DNA of 64,000 bases from an uncultured Coriobacteriales bacterium (lineage in GTDB: Bacteria > Actinomycetota > Coriobacteriia > Coriobacteriales > UMGS124). The DNA lies in NCBI GenBank assembly GCA_934654475.1, contig CAKUFZ010000001.1, positions 1 to 64,000 on the forward strand, written 5' to 3'. The notes beneath the pieces are model-generated. The model saw nothing but the letters and a program-made list of their open reading frames with translations. It did not search any database and was not told where the DNA came from. Positions 1-8,859 of the stretch are shown piece by piece (position 1 is the first letter of the stretch; every line of letters starts with the position of its first letter). Both the position numbers and the translations under genes were made by a program.

Positions 1-293
1 GGGGTTCGCGCGGCCGCATCGACTGGGGTGCGGCGCGAGGGAGAACTATACACGCGGCTGCAGGGGGAGGGCAAGCGTCGAGCCGCGACTGCACAGGATG
101 GACACAAGTCGGGGGATAATAGTTGTTTAGACCCGTTTTCCCGGCCAAGGAAGGGCGCGGGAGCCACAGGCGCGGCGCCGCGCACATTCATGCTCATTCA
201 CAAGCAGGCTTCGGACACGGCAAGTTCCTCGACGGGGCCAGCCCCCTTTATTGCATCCTGCTTCAGGTCACCCACACGCTTGGCTGGACCAGC
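1..293. other. Non-coding stretch with strong GC-rich inverted repeats, no convincing gene
   Basis: No reading frame here has a convincing start and ribosome binding site or a recognisable product. The stretch is rich in inverted repeats. A possible bulged stem joins 8-18 to about 29-38, a 7-bp stem joins CGCGGCT (53-59) to AGCCGCG (81-87), and 170-183 is a perfect 14-bp GC palindrome. A structured RNA or the tail of an element outside the window is possible. I did not recognise RNase P, tmRNA, SRP or 6S RNA signatures. Confidence 0.3.
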
Positions 294-333
294 CAAAAAA
301 AGAAGGGGCACAGACATAAGCCTGCGCCCCTTC
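294..333 (-). terminator. Intrinsic terminator of the 408-2396 gene
   Basis: On the minus strand GAAGGGGC (333-326 side) pairs with GCCCCTTC (309-302) and is followed by a run of T residues (301-295). It lies about 75 bases past the stop codon of the upstream minus-strand gene. Confidence 0.75.
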
Positions 334-407
334 AATGGGAACGTATCTATGAGAGCGGAGCTCCCAACAGAGCCCAATGACCTTTTGAGCGACTGGTAGC
401 CGCCACA

Positions 408-2396
408 TTAGGCCCTGTTGCGATGCCTTGACTCTCGAACCGAGACCGGCGCAACCGCCGCGCCATTGATGACTTGCATGCGCCCAAGAGCGGCATTGCG
501 CTGCGCAGGCGAATCATGGCGATGCTCGAACTCATCCTGCACCATATGGTCTATATACGCAGACGAAACAGGGGCGTCCGATACGGACATATCGACAACG
601 GCGGACTGCCCTGCAATAGCGCCCTGGGAATACGCAGGGGCCGCCTGCGCGCGCAAACAAGACGAAGGCTGCTCGATCGCACCATAAACCGCAGACGCAT
701 AAGAAGCCGCCCTGCTTGCACGCTCCCCCTGTCCCGCTTCGGCGCTCGTGGCAACAGGTGCGCTAATCATCGTCGAATAGCTGTTGAAAGCGGCATATGC
801 GCTGCTTGCGGCAGCAACGGCCGCAGCGAGGCTTCGATCAGAAACAACCGCACTGCTGGCAGGAGGACGAGGCGGGGTAAACGAGCTCGCCGGCGCGACA
901 CTCTGACTCTGCATGTCCACGCCGACACGCTGGGTCACAGAAATCGCGGATGCCGCAGCAGGTCCTGGGCGGCGCGACGAGTTCTGCAGAGCCTTTTCCC
1001 GCGAATTCAGAGCACCATCAGCAACCTCGGAGCGCCCCTCGTACGAATGGCGAACGCTGGTGCCGGCCAGTCCGGCACGATTCGCAAGGAATTCCTCATC
1101 GCGACCAACAAGAAGAGCCGCCGCCGGCGAGGCAGAGGCACGAATGAGCTCTTGACGACGCATGGCAGCCTGTGCATCTACGCCGGGCCCAATAACAGGT
1201 GCGACATAATCCTGACGCTTAACTTGAGGTGCAGGCTGAGCCTTTGTGGCAATCAGAGAAACAAAGTCATCCGTCGAGAGACCCTCTTCACGTGCAGGCT
1301 GTTGCTGTTCAGGCGCGCGCAATTCACTCAGCGCGACACCTTGCCAATCATCACGCTCGACGAGCGGGTCAGCCGCCAGGTCGTTGTGACGAACGGGCGA
1401 CACGCCATCGATGACATCCATCCCAGAAAAGTCAAGATGGCTGCTCGGCACCGTTACGCGGTGCACATTGCCAGAGCCCGTAGCAAGAACCCGTGCCGTC
1501 GTGACAAAATCCGAGGCGCTTTCATCGTTGGAAGAAGCGCAGTTGAACGGCATTGTAAGGTCGGTTTGGGCATACGCCTCGCGAGCCGCATGGCCTTTTC
1601 CTTCAAGGTGAGGAACGCCGCCGCCTGGACCCTTATCGGGGTCATCGTCGGGGTGGGCCGAGCCAGACCTTACCGGCTCCGAAGCGCCAAAAGACGCGGC
1701 GTATCCCGCGGCAAAACCCTCAAGCTCATCATAATCGTCACTATCACACGGCGACACGGTGCCGTGAGACGTTGGGGCATCCACCTTTTTGGCAGGTTGG
1801 TCGAACATGGCGCTCTCATCATCAAGAACAAATTCACGTGCCTGGTCGTATGAAACCGGATTGCCCGACGCACTGTCGACCAGGGCAATAAAAGATGCCG
1901 TGTCCTCGATAGATGCGGCGCTTTCATTCTGCGTTGCGCTAAAGATCATGGGGGATGACTCCGCTACCATCGCATCGCTACGAGCCTCATGGTTTGATGA
2001 AGCATTGTGCGAATTCTTTTTTCGGAAAAGAGAAAAGGCAGCCGCAAATACGCCCATTCCCAAGAAGGCGGCGCCAGCCCCGAGAGCATAAGGAACAACG
2101 GGGAGAATACTTTGCGATGCATCGGTCACGACCGACGCGATACCCTGCTGTGCGAGAGAGTCCTCGATCTGACCGACAATCTGCGCCGTGGATTGGCCGG
2201 CCGCCTGCGAGAGCTCCTCGAGCTGGGCGGAACTTACGGCCACGCTCGTCATGGTTTGCTCGGCAGTTTGGACGGGCTGATCGACAGGTTCGGCGAATGC
2301 TTGAGGACAAGGAATTCCAATGCCCAAAACGCAGACAAGGCCAGCCGCGCAGAGAACGCGGCGACCCGCACCAAACAACGGTTGAGAACGTTTCAA
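408..2396 (-). CDS. Secreted or membrane-anchored protein of unknown function (about 662 aa)
   Basis: I do not recognise this protein. It begins with a basic stretch (KRSQPLFGAGRR) and a hydrophobic core ending in a signal-peptidase-like AFA (about residues 1-35). A weak helix region follows, then one clear membrane segment (about residues 98-124) with an RKK stop-transfer sequence. The remaining ~535 residues are Ala/Ser/Gln-rich, probably disordered, and end in a basic HRNRA tail. If the signal is cleaved, the long tail is cytoplasmic. I chose the TTG start at 2396 because GGAG sits 7 bases upstream and the signal peptide then starts at residue 1. An in-frame ATG at 2462 has no visible Shine-Dalgarno. 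The gene stands alone, with its own terminator downstream and the rho terminator upstream. The Ala/Ser bias fits a high-GC genome and gives no function. Confidence 0.7.
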   Translation of the reverse strand: MKRSQPLFGAGRRVLCAAGLVCVLGIGIPCPQAFAEPVDQPVQTAEQTMTSVAVSSAQLEELSQAAGQSTAQIVGQIEDSLAQQGIASVVTDASQSILPVVPYALGAGAAFLGMGVFAAAFSLFRKKNSHNASSNHEARSDAMVAESSPMIFSATQNESAASIEDTASFIALVDSASGNPVSYDQAREFVLDDESAMFDQPAKKVDAPTSHGTVSPCDSDDYDELEGFAAGYAASFGASEPVRSGSAHPDDDPDKGPGGGVPHLEGKGHAAREAYAQTDLTMPFNCASSNDESASDFVTTARVLATGSGNVHRVTVPSSHLDFSGMDVIDGVSPVRHNDLAADPLVERDDWQGVALSELRAPEQQQPAREEGLSTDDFVSLIATKAQPAPQVKRQDYVAPVIGPGVDAQAAMRRQELIRASASPAAALLVGRDEEFLANRAGLAGTSVRHSYEGRSEVADGALNSREKALQNSSRRPGPAAASAISVTQRVGVDMQSQSVAPASSFTPPRPPASSAVVSDRSLAAAVAAASSAYAAFNSYSTMISAPVATSAEAGQGERASRAASYASAVYGAIEQPSSCLRAQAAPAYSQGAIAGQSAVVDMSVSDAPVSSAYIDHMVQDEFEHRHDSPAQRNAALGRMQVINGAAVAPVSVRESRHRNRA

Positions 2397-2514
2397 GATG
2401 CGACTCCGTTGCTCATGGCTTGTTGCGGCACAGTGGATACGACAAAAAACATCCTTAAGCATACCGTTTTACCAGCTTAAACACAACATTGTATTACCAA
2501 GGCATTGAGACTTT

Positions 2515-2551
2515 CCAAAAACACGCACGGCCGCCCGCAGGCGGCCGTGCT
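2515..2551 (-). terminator. Intrinsic terminator after rho
   Basis: An 11-bp perfect stem (GCACGGCCGCC at 2525-2535 and its complement at 2540-2550) with a 4-base loop is followed on the minus strand by GTGTTTTT. It sits 36 bases past the rho stop codon. Confidence 0.85.
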
Positions 2552-2586
2552 AAAAGACTCAAGTATGGGCAAAGCCAGATGAACGA

Positions 2587-5424
2587 CTACAAATCACCCA
2601 TGTAGTCGTTGCCCTGGGCCTTCTTTGCGGCGCGAAGGAGGAACTCCTCATTGTTGGCCGTGGCACGAAGGGCCTTGATGAGGGAGTTCATCGCGCGCTC
2701 GTTGTTGTTCATGTTCGCGAGCACGCGACGGACACCCCACACAAGCGGGGCACTTGCCGGGTCGAGAAGCAGCTCTTCCTTGCGGGTGCCCGACGAGACG
2801 GGGTCGACGGCGGGGAAAACCCTGCGATCGGCCAGGTCGCGGTCGAGCTTGAGCTCCATATTGCCCGTACCCTTGAACTCCTCGAAAATGACCTCGTCCA
2901 TCTTGGAACCGGTGTCCACGAGGGCAGAGGCGAGAATGGTAAGAGAGCCACCGTTCTCAATGTTGCGAGCAGCGCCCAAGAAGCGCTTGGGCGGGTACAG
3001 AGCCGTGGAGTCAACGCCACCCGACAGGATGCGACCCGAGGCGGGCTGCGCAAGGTTGTACGCACGCGCAAGACGCGTGATGGAGTCGAGCAGGATTACA
3101 ACGTCCTCTCCCTGCTCAACGAGCCTCTTCGCGCGCTCGATGACAAGCTCGGATACCGTGATGTGGTTCTCGCAGGGCATGTCAAACGTCGAGGCAACGA
3201 CCTCGCCGTGGATGGAGCGCTGCATGTCGGTAACTTCCTCGGGGCGCTCGTCCACCAGAAGGCAGATGAGATGGACCTCGGGGTTGTTAGCAGAGATGGA
3301 CTCGGCAATCTTCTTGAGCACCGTGGTCTTACCGGCCTTGGGGGGCGAAACGATCAGGCCACGCTGACCCTTGCCGATGGGGGCAACCAAGTCGATGACG
3401 CGACCGAGGATGGAGTCCTTGCCATGCTCCATGCGCAACGGCTCGCTCGGGAAAACAGGCGTGAGATCGCCGAAACGGGGGCGTGTACGCAGCTCCTCGG
3501 GATTCTTGCCATTGACCTGGGAGACTTTGCAAACGCCGGGACGCTTCTCACCGGGACGCGCGACCTTTGCCGTGCCGTTGAGCATGTCGCCGCGGCGCAG
3601 GCCATTGATGCGAATGAGGGCAGCAGGCATGAACAGGTCGGAATCGCTGGCCAAATATCCCTTGGTGCGCACGATGCCCGAGCCGTCGTTGGAAAGCTCA
3701 AGCACACCGTTGAAGTCGAAGAAGCCCTCCTGGCGGTACATTTCATCATAAACCGCCTGGACAAGGGAGGCGCTGGCGACCCCGTCATGGGCAATCGACA
3801 ACTCGTCGGCCTTGGCAAGGAGGTCTTCCTCAGCCAGGGCGGCAAGCTCTTCAAGCGAAAGGGACGGACCGGTCACGTACTCGCGCTCGCGACGGCCGTT
3901 GCGATCGCGACGGTCGTTCTTGCCGTACTTCTTCTCGAACTTCTCGCGGCCGCGGTCGGGTCGATCGGAGTACTGCTGCTTGCCCTGCTGCGGTCGCTGG
4001 GGGCGAGAGTCATCGGAAGGCTTGCTGTCACGGCCCGCCTCACGAGCGCGCGACTGAGCAGCGCGATCGTCGCCGCGCGTCTCACTTCTACGATCGTGAC
4101 GACGACGGCGCGAGCCATAGCCCTCGGAGACTTCCTGCGACGCAGGAGCTTCGGCCTTGGAGGAAACATCCTCTTGAGCAGGCGCCTGTGCAGTGGCAGG
4201 AGCAGAAGCAGCCTGAGCTTCGCCCTCCTGGGAGGTCTGAGAGGCTTGCGTATCCTCTTTGGACTTCTCCTCGCGCGAGGAAGCCTCGACGACAGGGGCG
4301 GGCGCGGGGGCCTTCTTGCGAGGGGCCGCTCCCCTCAGGACCTTTGCCGCCGCTCGGGCAACCTCGAGCGACTCGGGCGTGGGGTTCTGAAGCGCGTCAA
4401 GAATGGTTTGACGCGCCTCCTCCTTCTGCGGAGAAGGCCTTCCGCGACGACGGTGCATAGCGAGGTCGCGCAGCTCGTCGACGCCGGCCTTGTCGAAGTC
4501 AATCTCGTCGGCACTGTGATGGCGCACGCGCGAAGGAGCGGGAGCCGGGGCAGCCTCAGGCGCGGTGGCTTCCTGCTGGGAAACGGCCACGGCGGCGTCG
4601 ACAACCTCGGGGGCCGCATCCTCCTTGGACTTCTCGGAAACAACCTTGTCGTCTTTGCGAGACACGGGTCCGCGCGACTTGTTGCGCGTGCGAGTGCGCT
4701 TGACGGGCGCGGGCTTAGCGGAAGCAACATCTGCAGCAGCGGTATCCTGGCTCACGGGAACAGAATCGGCAGGGGCCTGATCAGGCGCAGTGGGACGGGT
4801 CGTCGCAGCGCCTTCCTCCCGCTCGGCAGACTCCTGCTTTCTCGGAGCATCGACACGTGCCGCAGGCTCCTTCTTTGCAGAAGGCTCGGCCTGCTCGACA
4901 GGCTTCTCCGCCACGGGGGCATTCTGCTGATCGGCAGGCCCAACCTTTACGGGGGCCTCTTTCTGCTCGACCGGGTCCTTCTTTACGGCGGGCTCAACCT
5001 GCTCGGCAGGCTTTTCTGCCACGGGGCCATCCTGCTGACCGGCAGGCTTGGCTTTTGCGGAAACCGCCTTCTGGCCTGCCTGCTTTTTCTTTGCAGGGCC
5101 ATCCTGCTTGTTGGCCGACCCCTTCTTTTCGGAGGCCTTTGCCTTGGAGGTTCGACGGCGCGGGCCAGAAGCGGGCTTGGCCTCTTTCCCTTCAGAAGAA
5201 GGGGCGTCTTGACCTGCTGCAGAAACAAGAGGAGCGGGGTCGGCGCCAGCCTTCCCCGCCTGAACTCCTTCAAGCTCCTTTGCAGCTCGAACCTCGGTCG
5301 CAAGCTTGGCACCTTCGGGCCGTTGCGCAGGTGCAGCAGCAGGTGCGGGCTTGCTCTCGGGAGCCGGAGCGCTCGTCACTTCAGGCGAACGCTGCTCTGC
5401 ACCCGTCGAGGGGTCCTCGATCAT
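2587..5424 (-). CDS. rho: Transcription termination factor Rho with a long N-terminal extension
   Basis: ATP-dependent RNA helicase/translocase that ends transcription as a hexamer. At 945 residues it is more than twice the E. coli length (419). The canonical part starts near residue 518 with a Rho_N helical motif (LSLEELAALAEEDLLAKADE), then a cold-shock-like RNA-binding domain and the RecA-type ATPase: Walker A PPKAGKTT near residue 695, DERPEEVTDM, and LLDSITRLARA. The preceding ~515 residues are Lys/Ala/Pro/Glu-rich and include two copies of an imperfect 22-residue repeat (core PVAEKPxEQxEP, about residues 127-190). They also hold a second SAP/Rho_N-like helical patch (FDKAGVDELRDLAMHRRRG, about 305-325) and an Arg/Asp/Gly-rich stretch just before Rho_N. 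Extended Rho proteins are known in actinobacteria. The start overlaps the stop of the upstream aldolase gene (ATGA), so the two are probably translationally coupled. Confidence 0.97.
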   Translation of the reverse strand: MIEDPSTGAEQRSPEVTSAPAPESKPAPAAAPAQRPEGAKLATEVRAAKELEGVQAGKAGADPAPLVSAAGQDAPSSEGKEAKPASGPRRRTSKAKASEKKGSANKQDGPAKKKQAGQKAVSAKAKPAGQQDGPVAEKPAEQVEPAVKKDPVEQKEAPVKVGPADQQNAPVAEKPVEQAEPSAKKEPAARVDAPRKQESAEREEGAATTRPTAPDQAPADSVPVSQDTAAADVASAKPAPVKRTRTRNKSRGPVSRKDDKVVSEKSKEDAAPEVVDAAVAVSQQEATAPEAAPAPAPSRVRHHSADEIDFDKAGVDELRDLAMHRRRGRPSPQKEEARQTILDALQNPTPESLEVARAAAKVLRGAAPRKKAPAPAPVVEASSREEKSKEDTQASQTSQEGEAQAASAPATAQAPAQEDVSSKAEAPASQEVSEGYGSRRRRHDRRSETRGDDRAAQSRAREAGRDSKPSDDSRPQRPQQGKQQYSDRPDRGREKFEKKYGKNDRRDRNGRREREYVTGPSLSLEELAALAEEDLLAKADELSIAHDGVASASLVQAVYDEMYRQEGFFDFNGVLELSNDGSGIVRTKGYLASDSDLFMPAALIRINGLRRGDMLNGTAKVARPGEKRPGVCKVSQVNGKNPEELRTRPRFGDLTPVFPSEPLRMEHGKDSILGRVIDLVAPIGKGQRGLIVSPPKAGKTTVLKKIAESISANNPEVHLICLLVDERPEEVTDMQRSIHGEVVASTFDMPCENHITVSELVIERAKRLVEQGEDVVILLDSITRLARAYNLAQPASGRILSGGVDSTALYPPKRFLGAARNIENGGSLTILASALVDTGSKMDEVIFEEFKGTGNMELKLDRDLADRRVFPAVDPVSSGTRKEELLLDPASAPLVWGVRRVLANMNNNERAMNSLIKALRATANNEEFLLRAAKKAQGNDYMGDL

Positions 5425-6083
5425 GCCTGCTCAACTTTCTTCCAGTCAGCCAGGAAACGCTCAAGGCCGCGGTCGGTCAGAGGGTGCTCGATGCACTTCT
5501 TCAGCGCACCGAAAGGCACCGTGGCGATGTCGGCACCCATAAGGGCAGCCTGCGTGACATGATGGGGAGAACGCACGGAAGCGGCGATAATCTCGACCTC
5601 ATGGCCGAAATCGTAGTTGTTGACGCAGGAAACGATGTCGTTGAGCTGGTTGAGGCCATCCTCGGCGATGTCGTCGAAACGGCCGACAAACGGGGAGATG
5701 TAACGAGCGCCGGCGCGGGCGGCCATGATGGCCTGGGGGGCGCTGAAAACGAGCGTCATGTTGACCGCGATGCCCTCGCTGGCCAGCTGCTTGGTGGCGG
5801 CCAGGCCCTCGGCCATGACGGGAATCTTCACGACCACGTTGGGGGCGATGGCAGCCAGACGACGGCCGTCTGCGACAATCTGGTCGCGCGTCATAGCGGT
5901 GGTCTCAGCGGAGACGGGACCGTCGACGATCTCGCAGATGCGAGCGATGTGGTTCTCGAAATCGGCGAGCTTGCCACCGATTTTTGCGTACAGGGAGGGG
6001 TTGGTGGTGACGCCGGCAACGACGCCCCAGGACGCCGCCTCACGAATCTCGTCGAGATCCGCGGTATCGAGGAAGAACTTCAC
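5421..6083 (-). CDS. fsa: Transaldolase-family fructose-6-phosphate aldolase
   Basis: A short (220 aa) TIM-barrel aldolase of the transaldolase / fructose-6-phosphate aldolase subfamily, starting MKFFLDTAD. The Schiff-base lysine is K86 in VVVKIPVM. Other family motifs seen are GVTTNPSL (about 24-31), the SAET segment (58-61) and ISPFVGR (about 129-135). The family either cleaves or forms fructose 6-phosphate or works as a transaldolase in the non-oxidative pentose phosphate route. Sequence alone does not separate the two, so talC/tal is an alternative name. Its stop codon overlaps the rho start by 4 bases, which suggests co-transcription with rho. AAAGGAGCACTCGTG precedes the ATG at a suitable distance. 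Confidence 0.9.
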   Translation of the reverse strand: MKFFLDTADLDEIREAASWGVVAGVTTNPSLYAKIGGKLADFENHIARICEIVDGPVSAETTAMTRDQIVADGRRLAAIAPNVVVKIPVMAEGLAATKQLASEGIAVNMTLVFSAPQAIMAARAGARYISPFVGRFDDIAEDGLNQLNDIVSCVNNYDFGHEVEIIAASVRSPHHVTQAALMGADIATVPFGALKKCIEHPLTDRGLERFLADWKKVEQA

Positions 6084-6279
6084 GAGTGCTCCTTTTCATT
6101 GCATTGCAATTTGTCTCCCCCAACATGACATGGGTTCGGCCTGGCAAAGGGGCACATAGCCAACCACAGTGCCGATATGAGGGAAAGGGATACGCGCATA
6201 CTATAGCACCAGAAAAACCCAGTCGCACCCCAGTCGCGCAATATACTATTCGAGGAAACGGAAACGCCATGCGACGCCC

Positions 6280-6966
6280 TCAAAGGGCGTCTGTCATACG
6301 CAGCAACTCATCGGCATATGCCCGCCCATACCGCGTGATATAGCGAAAGCCGCCTTTGCAGTGAGGGCGGTCGCCGCGGGCACCGCCAAACAATATCGGC
6401 TCCATCATCTCCTGCTCCTCCATGCTTCTCAGCGTCATCGAGACCGTTGCCTGCTGCAGTCCTGTGAGATTCACGATGTCTGTGACCCGCATGCTCGGAC
6501 ATGCACGCATGCCATAGCAAAATGCGATAAGGCCGCTGGCAGACATGGGGACACGCCCCATACGAGCGACGATGGAAACGACGTCGGCGAGTTCAAGCCC
6601 CAGACGGTCAAGCAAGGAGCCGGGAATAAGGTTGTCGAGAAAAGCCTGGCAAAGCTCGACGGTGAGCTCATTGCCGTACGGAGTGAGCGCGCAGAGGTTC
6701 ACACGGCGATCGAGGTGGGACTGTTCCAGCGACACAAGGCCGATCTCAACAAGACGCGAGACGCGGCGAGACATGGTAGATGGCCAAATAAGTTGTTCCT
6801 TGGCAATCGCGCCCACCGACAGGGGCGCTGAAATCTTAAGGAGCGCAAGGGCCGAGAAATCGTCGAAAACGATACGCCGCTGTGGATCCAGCGCGCGACG
6901 CTCTATGTTGAACTGCCGATGAATCTCGAAAAACAGGCTTCGGTCCAACACGACCCCCAATATCAA
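6280..6966 (-). CDS. Transcriptional regulator with two MarR-like winged-helix domains
   Basis: A 228-residue likely DNA-binding protein. Residues about 45-110 form a MarR-type winged helix (LSVGAIAKEQLIWPSTMSRR is the helix-turn-helix, HLDRRVNLCALTPYG the wing). Residues about 145-225 repeat the plan (MRVTDIVNLTGLQQATVSM, wing ending FRYITRYGRAYADELL). MarR proteins normally carry one such domain and dimerise. Two in one chain suggest an internal pseudo-dimer, which is inference. The target is unknown. It is divergent from tmk, with 106 bases between starts. A GACGCCCT/AGGGCGTC hairpin overlaps the stop codon but has no T-run. Confidence 0.75.
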   Translation of the reverse strand: MILGVVLDRSLFFEIHRQFNIERRALDPQRRIVFDDFSALALLKISAPLSVGAIAKEQLIWPSTMSRRVSRLVEIGLVSLEQSHLDRRVNLCALTPYGNELTVELCQAFLDNLIPGSLLDRLGLELADVVSIVARMGRVPMSASGLIAFCYGMRACPSMRVTDIVNLTGLQQATVSMTLRSMEEQEMMEPILFGGARGDRPHCKGGFRYITRYGRAYADELLRMTDAL

Positions 6967-7072
6967 GGCATGTCATGCACGTATAACAGGCAGTCACGCA
7001 GCACACACAACGATTAGCTATACTACTTCAAATCTGTACACGAGACTGTCGTCGACACAAGGAAGAGTCCAC

Positions 7073-7765
7073 ATGCCCAGCGTCGCATCCACCAACGAGC
7101 GCCCCAACAGCCCCGGCGTCCTCATAAGTTTTGAGGGGCTTGACGGAGTGGGCAAGACGACGCAGATCGGTCTCGTCGAAAACGCTCTGCACGCACAGGG
7201 TCGCGAAACGCTGCGTTTGCGCGAACCCGGAGCGACGCGCCTGGGCGAGGCAGTGCGCGAGCTTCTCCTCGACAAGCAGGACCTCGACATCTCCCCCATG
7301 GCTGAGCTGCTGCTTTTTGAGGCCGCGCGTGCCCAGCTCGTCGAAAGCGTCATCCAACCCGCACTTGAGCGGGGATGCGTGGTCTTGTGTGACAGGTTTT
7401 ACGATTCGACCGTCGCCTACCAGGGGCACGGCCGTCGTCTGGGCACCGATCTGGTCCACAAGGCAAATGTGCTTGCCTGCGGGGCGCTCGAGCCCGACCG
7501 CACGCTCGTGCTCGACATGGACCTCGCGCGTGCCCACACCCGTGCCTGCGCACAAGGGGCCGACCGCATGGAGCGCGAGCCCAACGACTTCCATAAGCGC
7601 GTGCGCCAAGGGTTCCTGCAGCTCGCAGGAGACGAAGCGCAGCGCGCGCGCATCGTAGATGCCTCTGGAAGCGTGCAGCAGGTATGGGGGCGCGTTCGTG
7701 ATGCCTTGAGCGACCTGCTCAACCTACCCGTTGAGCTCCCTTCAGACACCGAGGAACCCCGATGA
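7073..7765 (+). CDS. tmk: Thymidylate kinase
   Basis: Phosphorylates dTMP to dTDP for DNA synthesis. P-loop GLDGVGKTT lies at residues 22-30, the dTMP-binding REPG motif follows LRL, and the DR(F/Y) motif is present (CDRFYDSTVAYQG). At 230 residues it is slightly long, with about 15 extra residues before the first strand and a Pro/Glu-rich tail. AAGGA lies about 9 bases upstream of the ATG. It is the first gene of a tightly packed plus-strand set, and its stop overlaps the holB start (ATGA). Confidence 0.95.
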   Translation: MPSVASTNERPNSPGVLISFEGLDGVGKTTQIGLVENALHAQGRETLRLREPGATRLGEAVRELLLDKQDLDISPMAELLLFEAARAQLVESVIQPALERGCVVLCDRFYDSTVAYQGHGRRLGTDLVHKANVLACGALEPDRTLVLDMDLARAHTRACAQGADRMEREPNDFHKRVRQGFLQLAGDEAQRARIVDASGSVQQVWGRVRDALSDLLNLPVELPSDTEEPR

Positions 7766-8859
7766 AGGCCGCGCAGATCGCAGCCCCCTGGGGCAACGCA
7801 GGCAACCTGATCAGCCAGCTCTGCGACCAAAAAGAAATAGGCCACGCCTACCTTCTTGTGGGTCCCGCGAACTCGGCAAAAACTGACGCCGCCATGCTTT
7901 TGGCGAACGCCGCCGTGTCGCGACTCGACCAAATCGGCCCCTCCGACCTCGGTCGCCCCCATCCGGACATCCACCGACTCGAGCCTCAAAGTGCCACGGG
8001 ATACCTGGTGGGACAGATTCGCGAGATGCTCGACGACGTGCAGCTGTCCCCCATTTGCTCGCCGTTTAAGGTCTATATGATGGCCGAGGCGCAGCTTCTT
8101 ACCTCATCTTCAGCAAACGCCCTGCTCAAGAGCTTGGAGGAACCGCCGGCAGACACGGTCTTCATCCTACTGGCGACTTCTGCCGACGCCGTGCTGCCCA
8201 CCATCGTCTCGCGTTGCCAAACCATACGCTTCCCCGCCAGAAGCCAGGAGCAAACGGTGGCGGACCTTTGCGCCTCAACAGACCAGACCGAGCAACGCTG
8301 CCGGGCCGCCCTGGCCTTTTGCGCCGACACGCAGCAAGCGACGCAATACTTGGGCGACGAGACAAAATGGGCCGTGCGCGACATGGCGCTCAAGACGCTT
8401 GCAGGCCTTGCGAGCCGCGACGACGTCTGGGCGATGAGCCGCGCGGCTGCGCTCGTCGATGCAGCCACCGCCTCAACCCAAAGCCTGCAAGACGCCCAGG
8501 AGGCCGAGTATGACCAGGCCCAGGCGATTTTGAGCGCCACGGCCCTCAAGGAAGTGAAAGATCGCCACAAACGCGCCCTCACCGCCGCAACGCGTTCGGG
8601 TATCATGGCAGCGTTGAGGGCACAACGCGCGCTTTTGCGCGATGCTCTGCTGATGCAAAACAACCCCGCGGCAACGCCCGCTTGCATTGATTTTGCCGAC
8701 GCGGTCACAGCATTCTCCAGGCTTTCCCAAGAAGCCTTGCTCAGCTGCATCGAAACGATAGGACGCGCCATGCGACGCGTTGAGAAGAACACGCTGCCCC
8801 GACTGGCGGTCGAAGGCATGCTGCTAGAACTCAAGGAGACACTCACATGCCGACCGTAA
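7762..8859 (+). CDS. holB: DNA polymerase III subunit delta-prime
   Basis: Clamp-loader subunit of the DNA polymerase III holoenzyme (365 aa). The AAA+ fold is visible: a P-loop-like GPANSAKT at residues 34-41, then SANALLKSLEEPPADTVFIL and the SRC-type sensor (IVSRCQTIRFP). The four cysteines that usually bind zinc between Walker A and the next strand are absent here (the segment reads RLDQIGPSDLGRPHPDIHR). It overlaps tmk by 4 bases and the next gene by 13 bases, the usual tmk-holB-yaaT order of Gram-positive genomes. Confidence 0.92.
   Translation: MKAAQIAAPWGNAGNLISQLCDQKEIGHAYLLVGPANSAKTDAAMLLANAAVSRLDQIGPSDLGRPHPDIHRLEPQSATGYLVGQIREMLDDVQLSPICSPFKVYMMAEAQLLTSSSANALLKSLEEPPADTVFILLATSADAVLPTIVSRCQTIRFPARSQEQTVADLCASTDQTEQRCRAALAFCADTQQATQYLGDETKWAVRDMALKTLAGLASRDDVWAMSRAAALVDAATASTQSLQDAQEAEYDQAQAILSATALKEVKDRHKRALTAATRSGIMAALRAQRALLRDALLMQNNPAATPACIDFADAVTAFSRLSQEALLSCIETIGRAMRRVEKNTLPRLAVEGMLLELKETLTCRP

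Noticed and set aside
28..399. 123-codon plus-strand frame at the window start
   Set aside because: Overlaps a minus-strand terminator, has no visible ribosome binding site or domain, and runs through GC palindromes.
474..1853. Long plus-strand frame opposite the unknown membrane protein
   Set aside because: Arg-rich translation without signal, domain or ribosome binding site. The minus frame has a good signal peptide, membrane helix and terminator.
5085..5450. Lys/Ala/Pro-rich Rho tail as a separate histone-like gene
   Set aside because: The frame is continuous with the Rho core, with no internal start supported by a ribosome binding site.
3163..5562. A 799-codon open frame antisense to rho
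   Set aside because: The Leu/Arg/Gly-rich translation is the complement of the Lys/Ala/Pro-rich Rho tail. rho is certain on the other strand.
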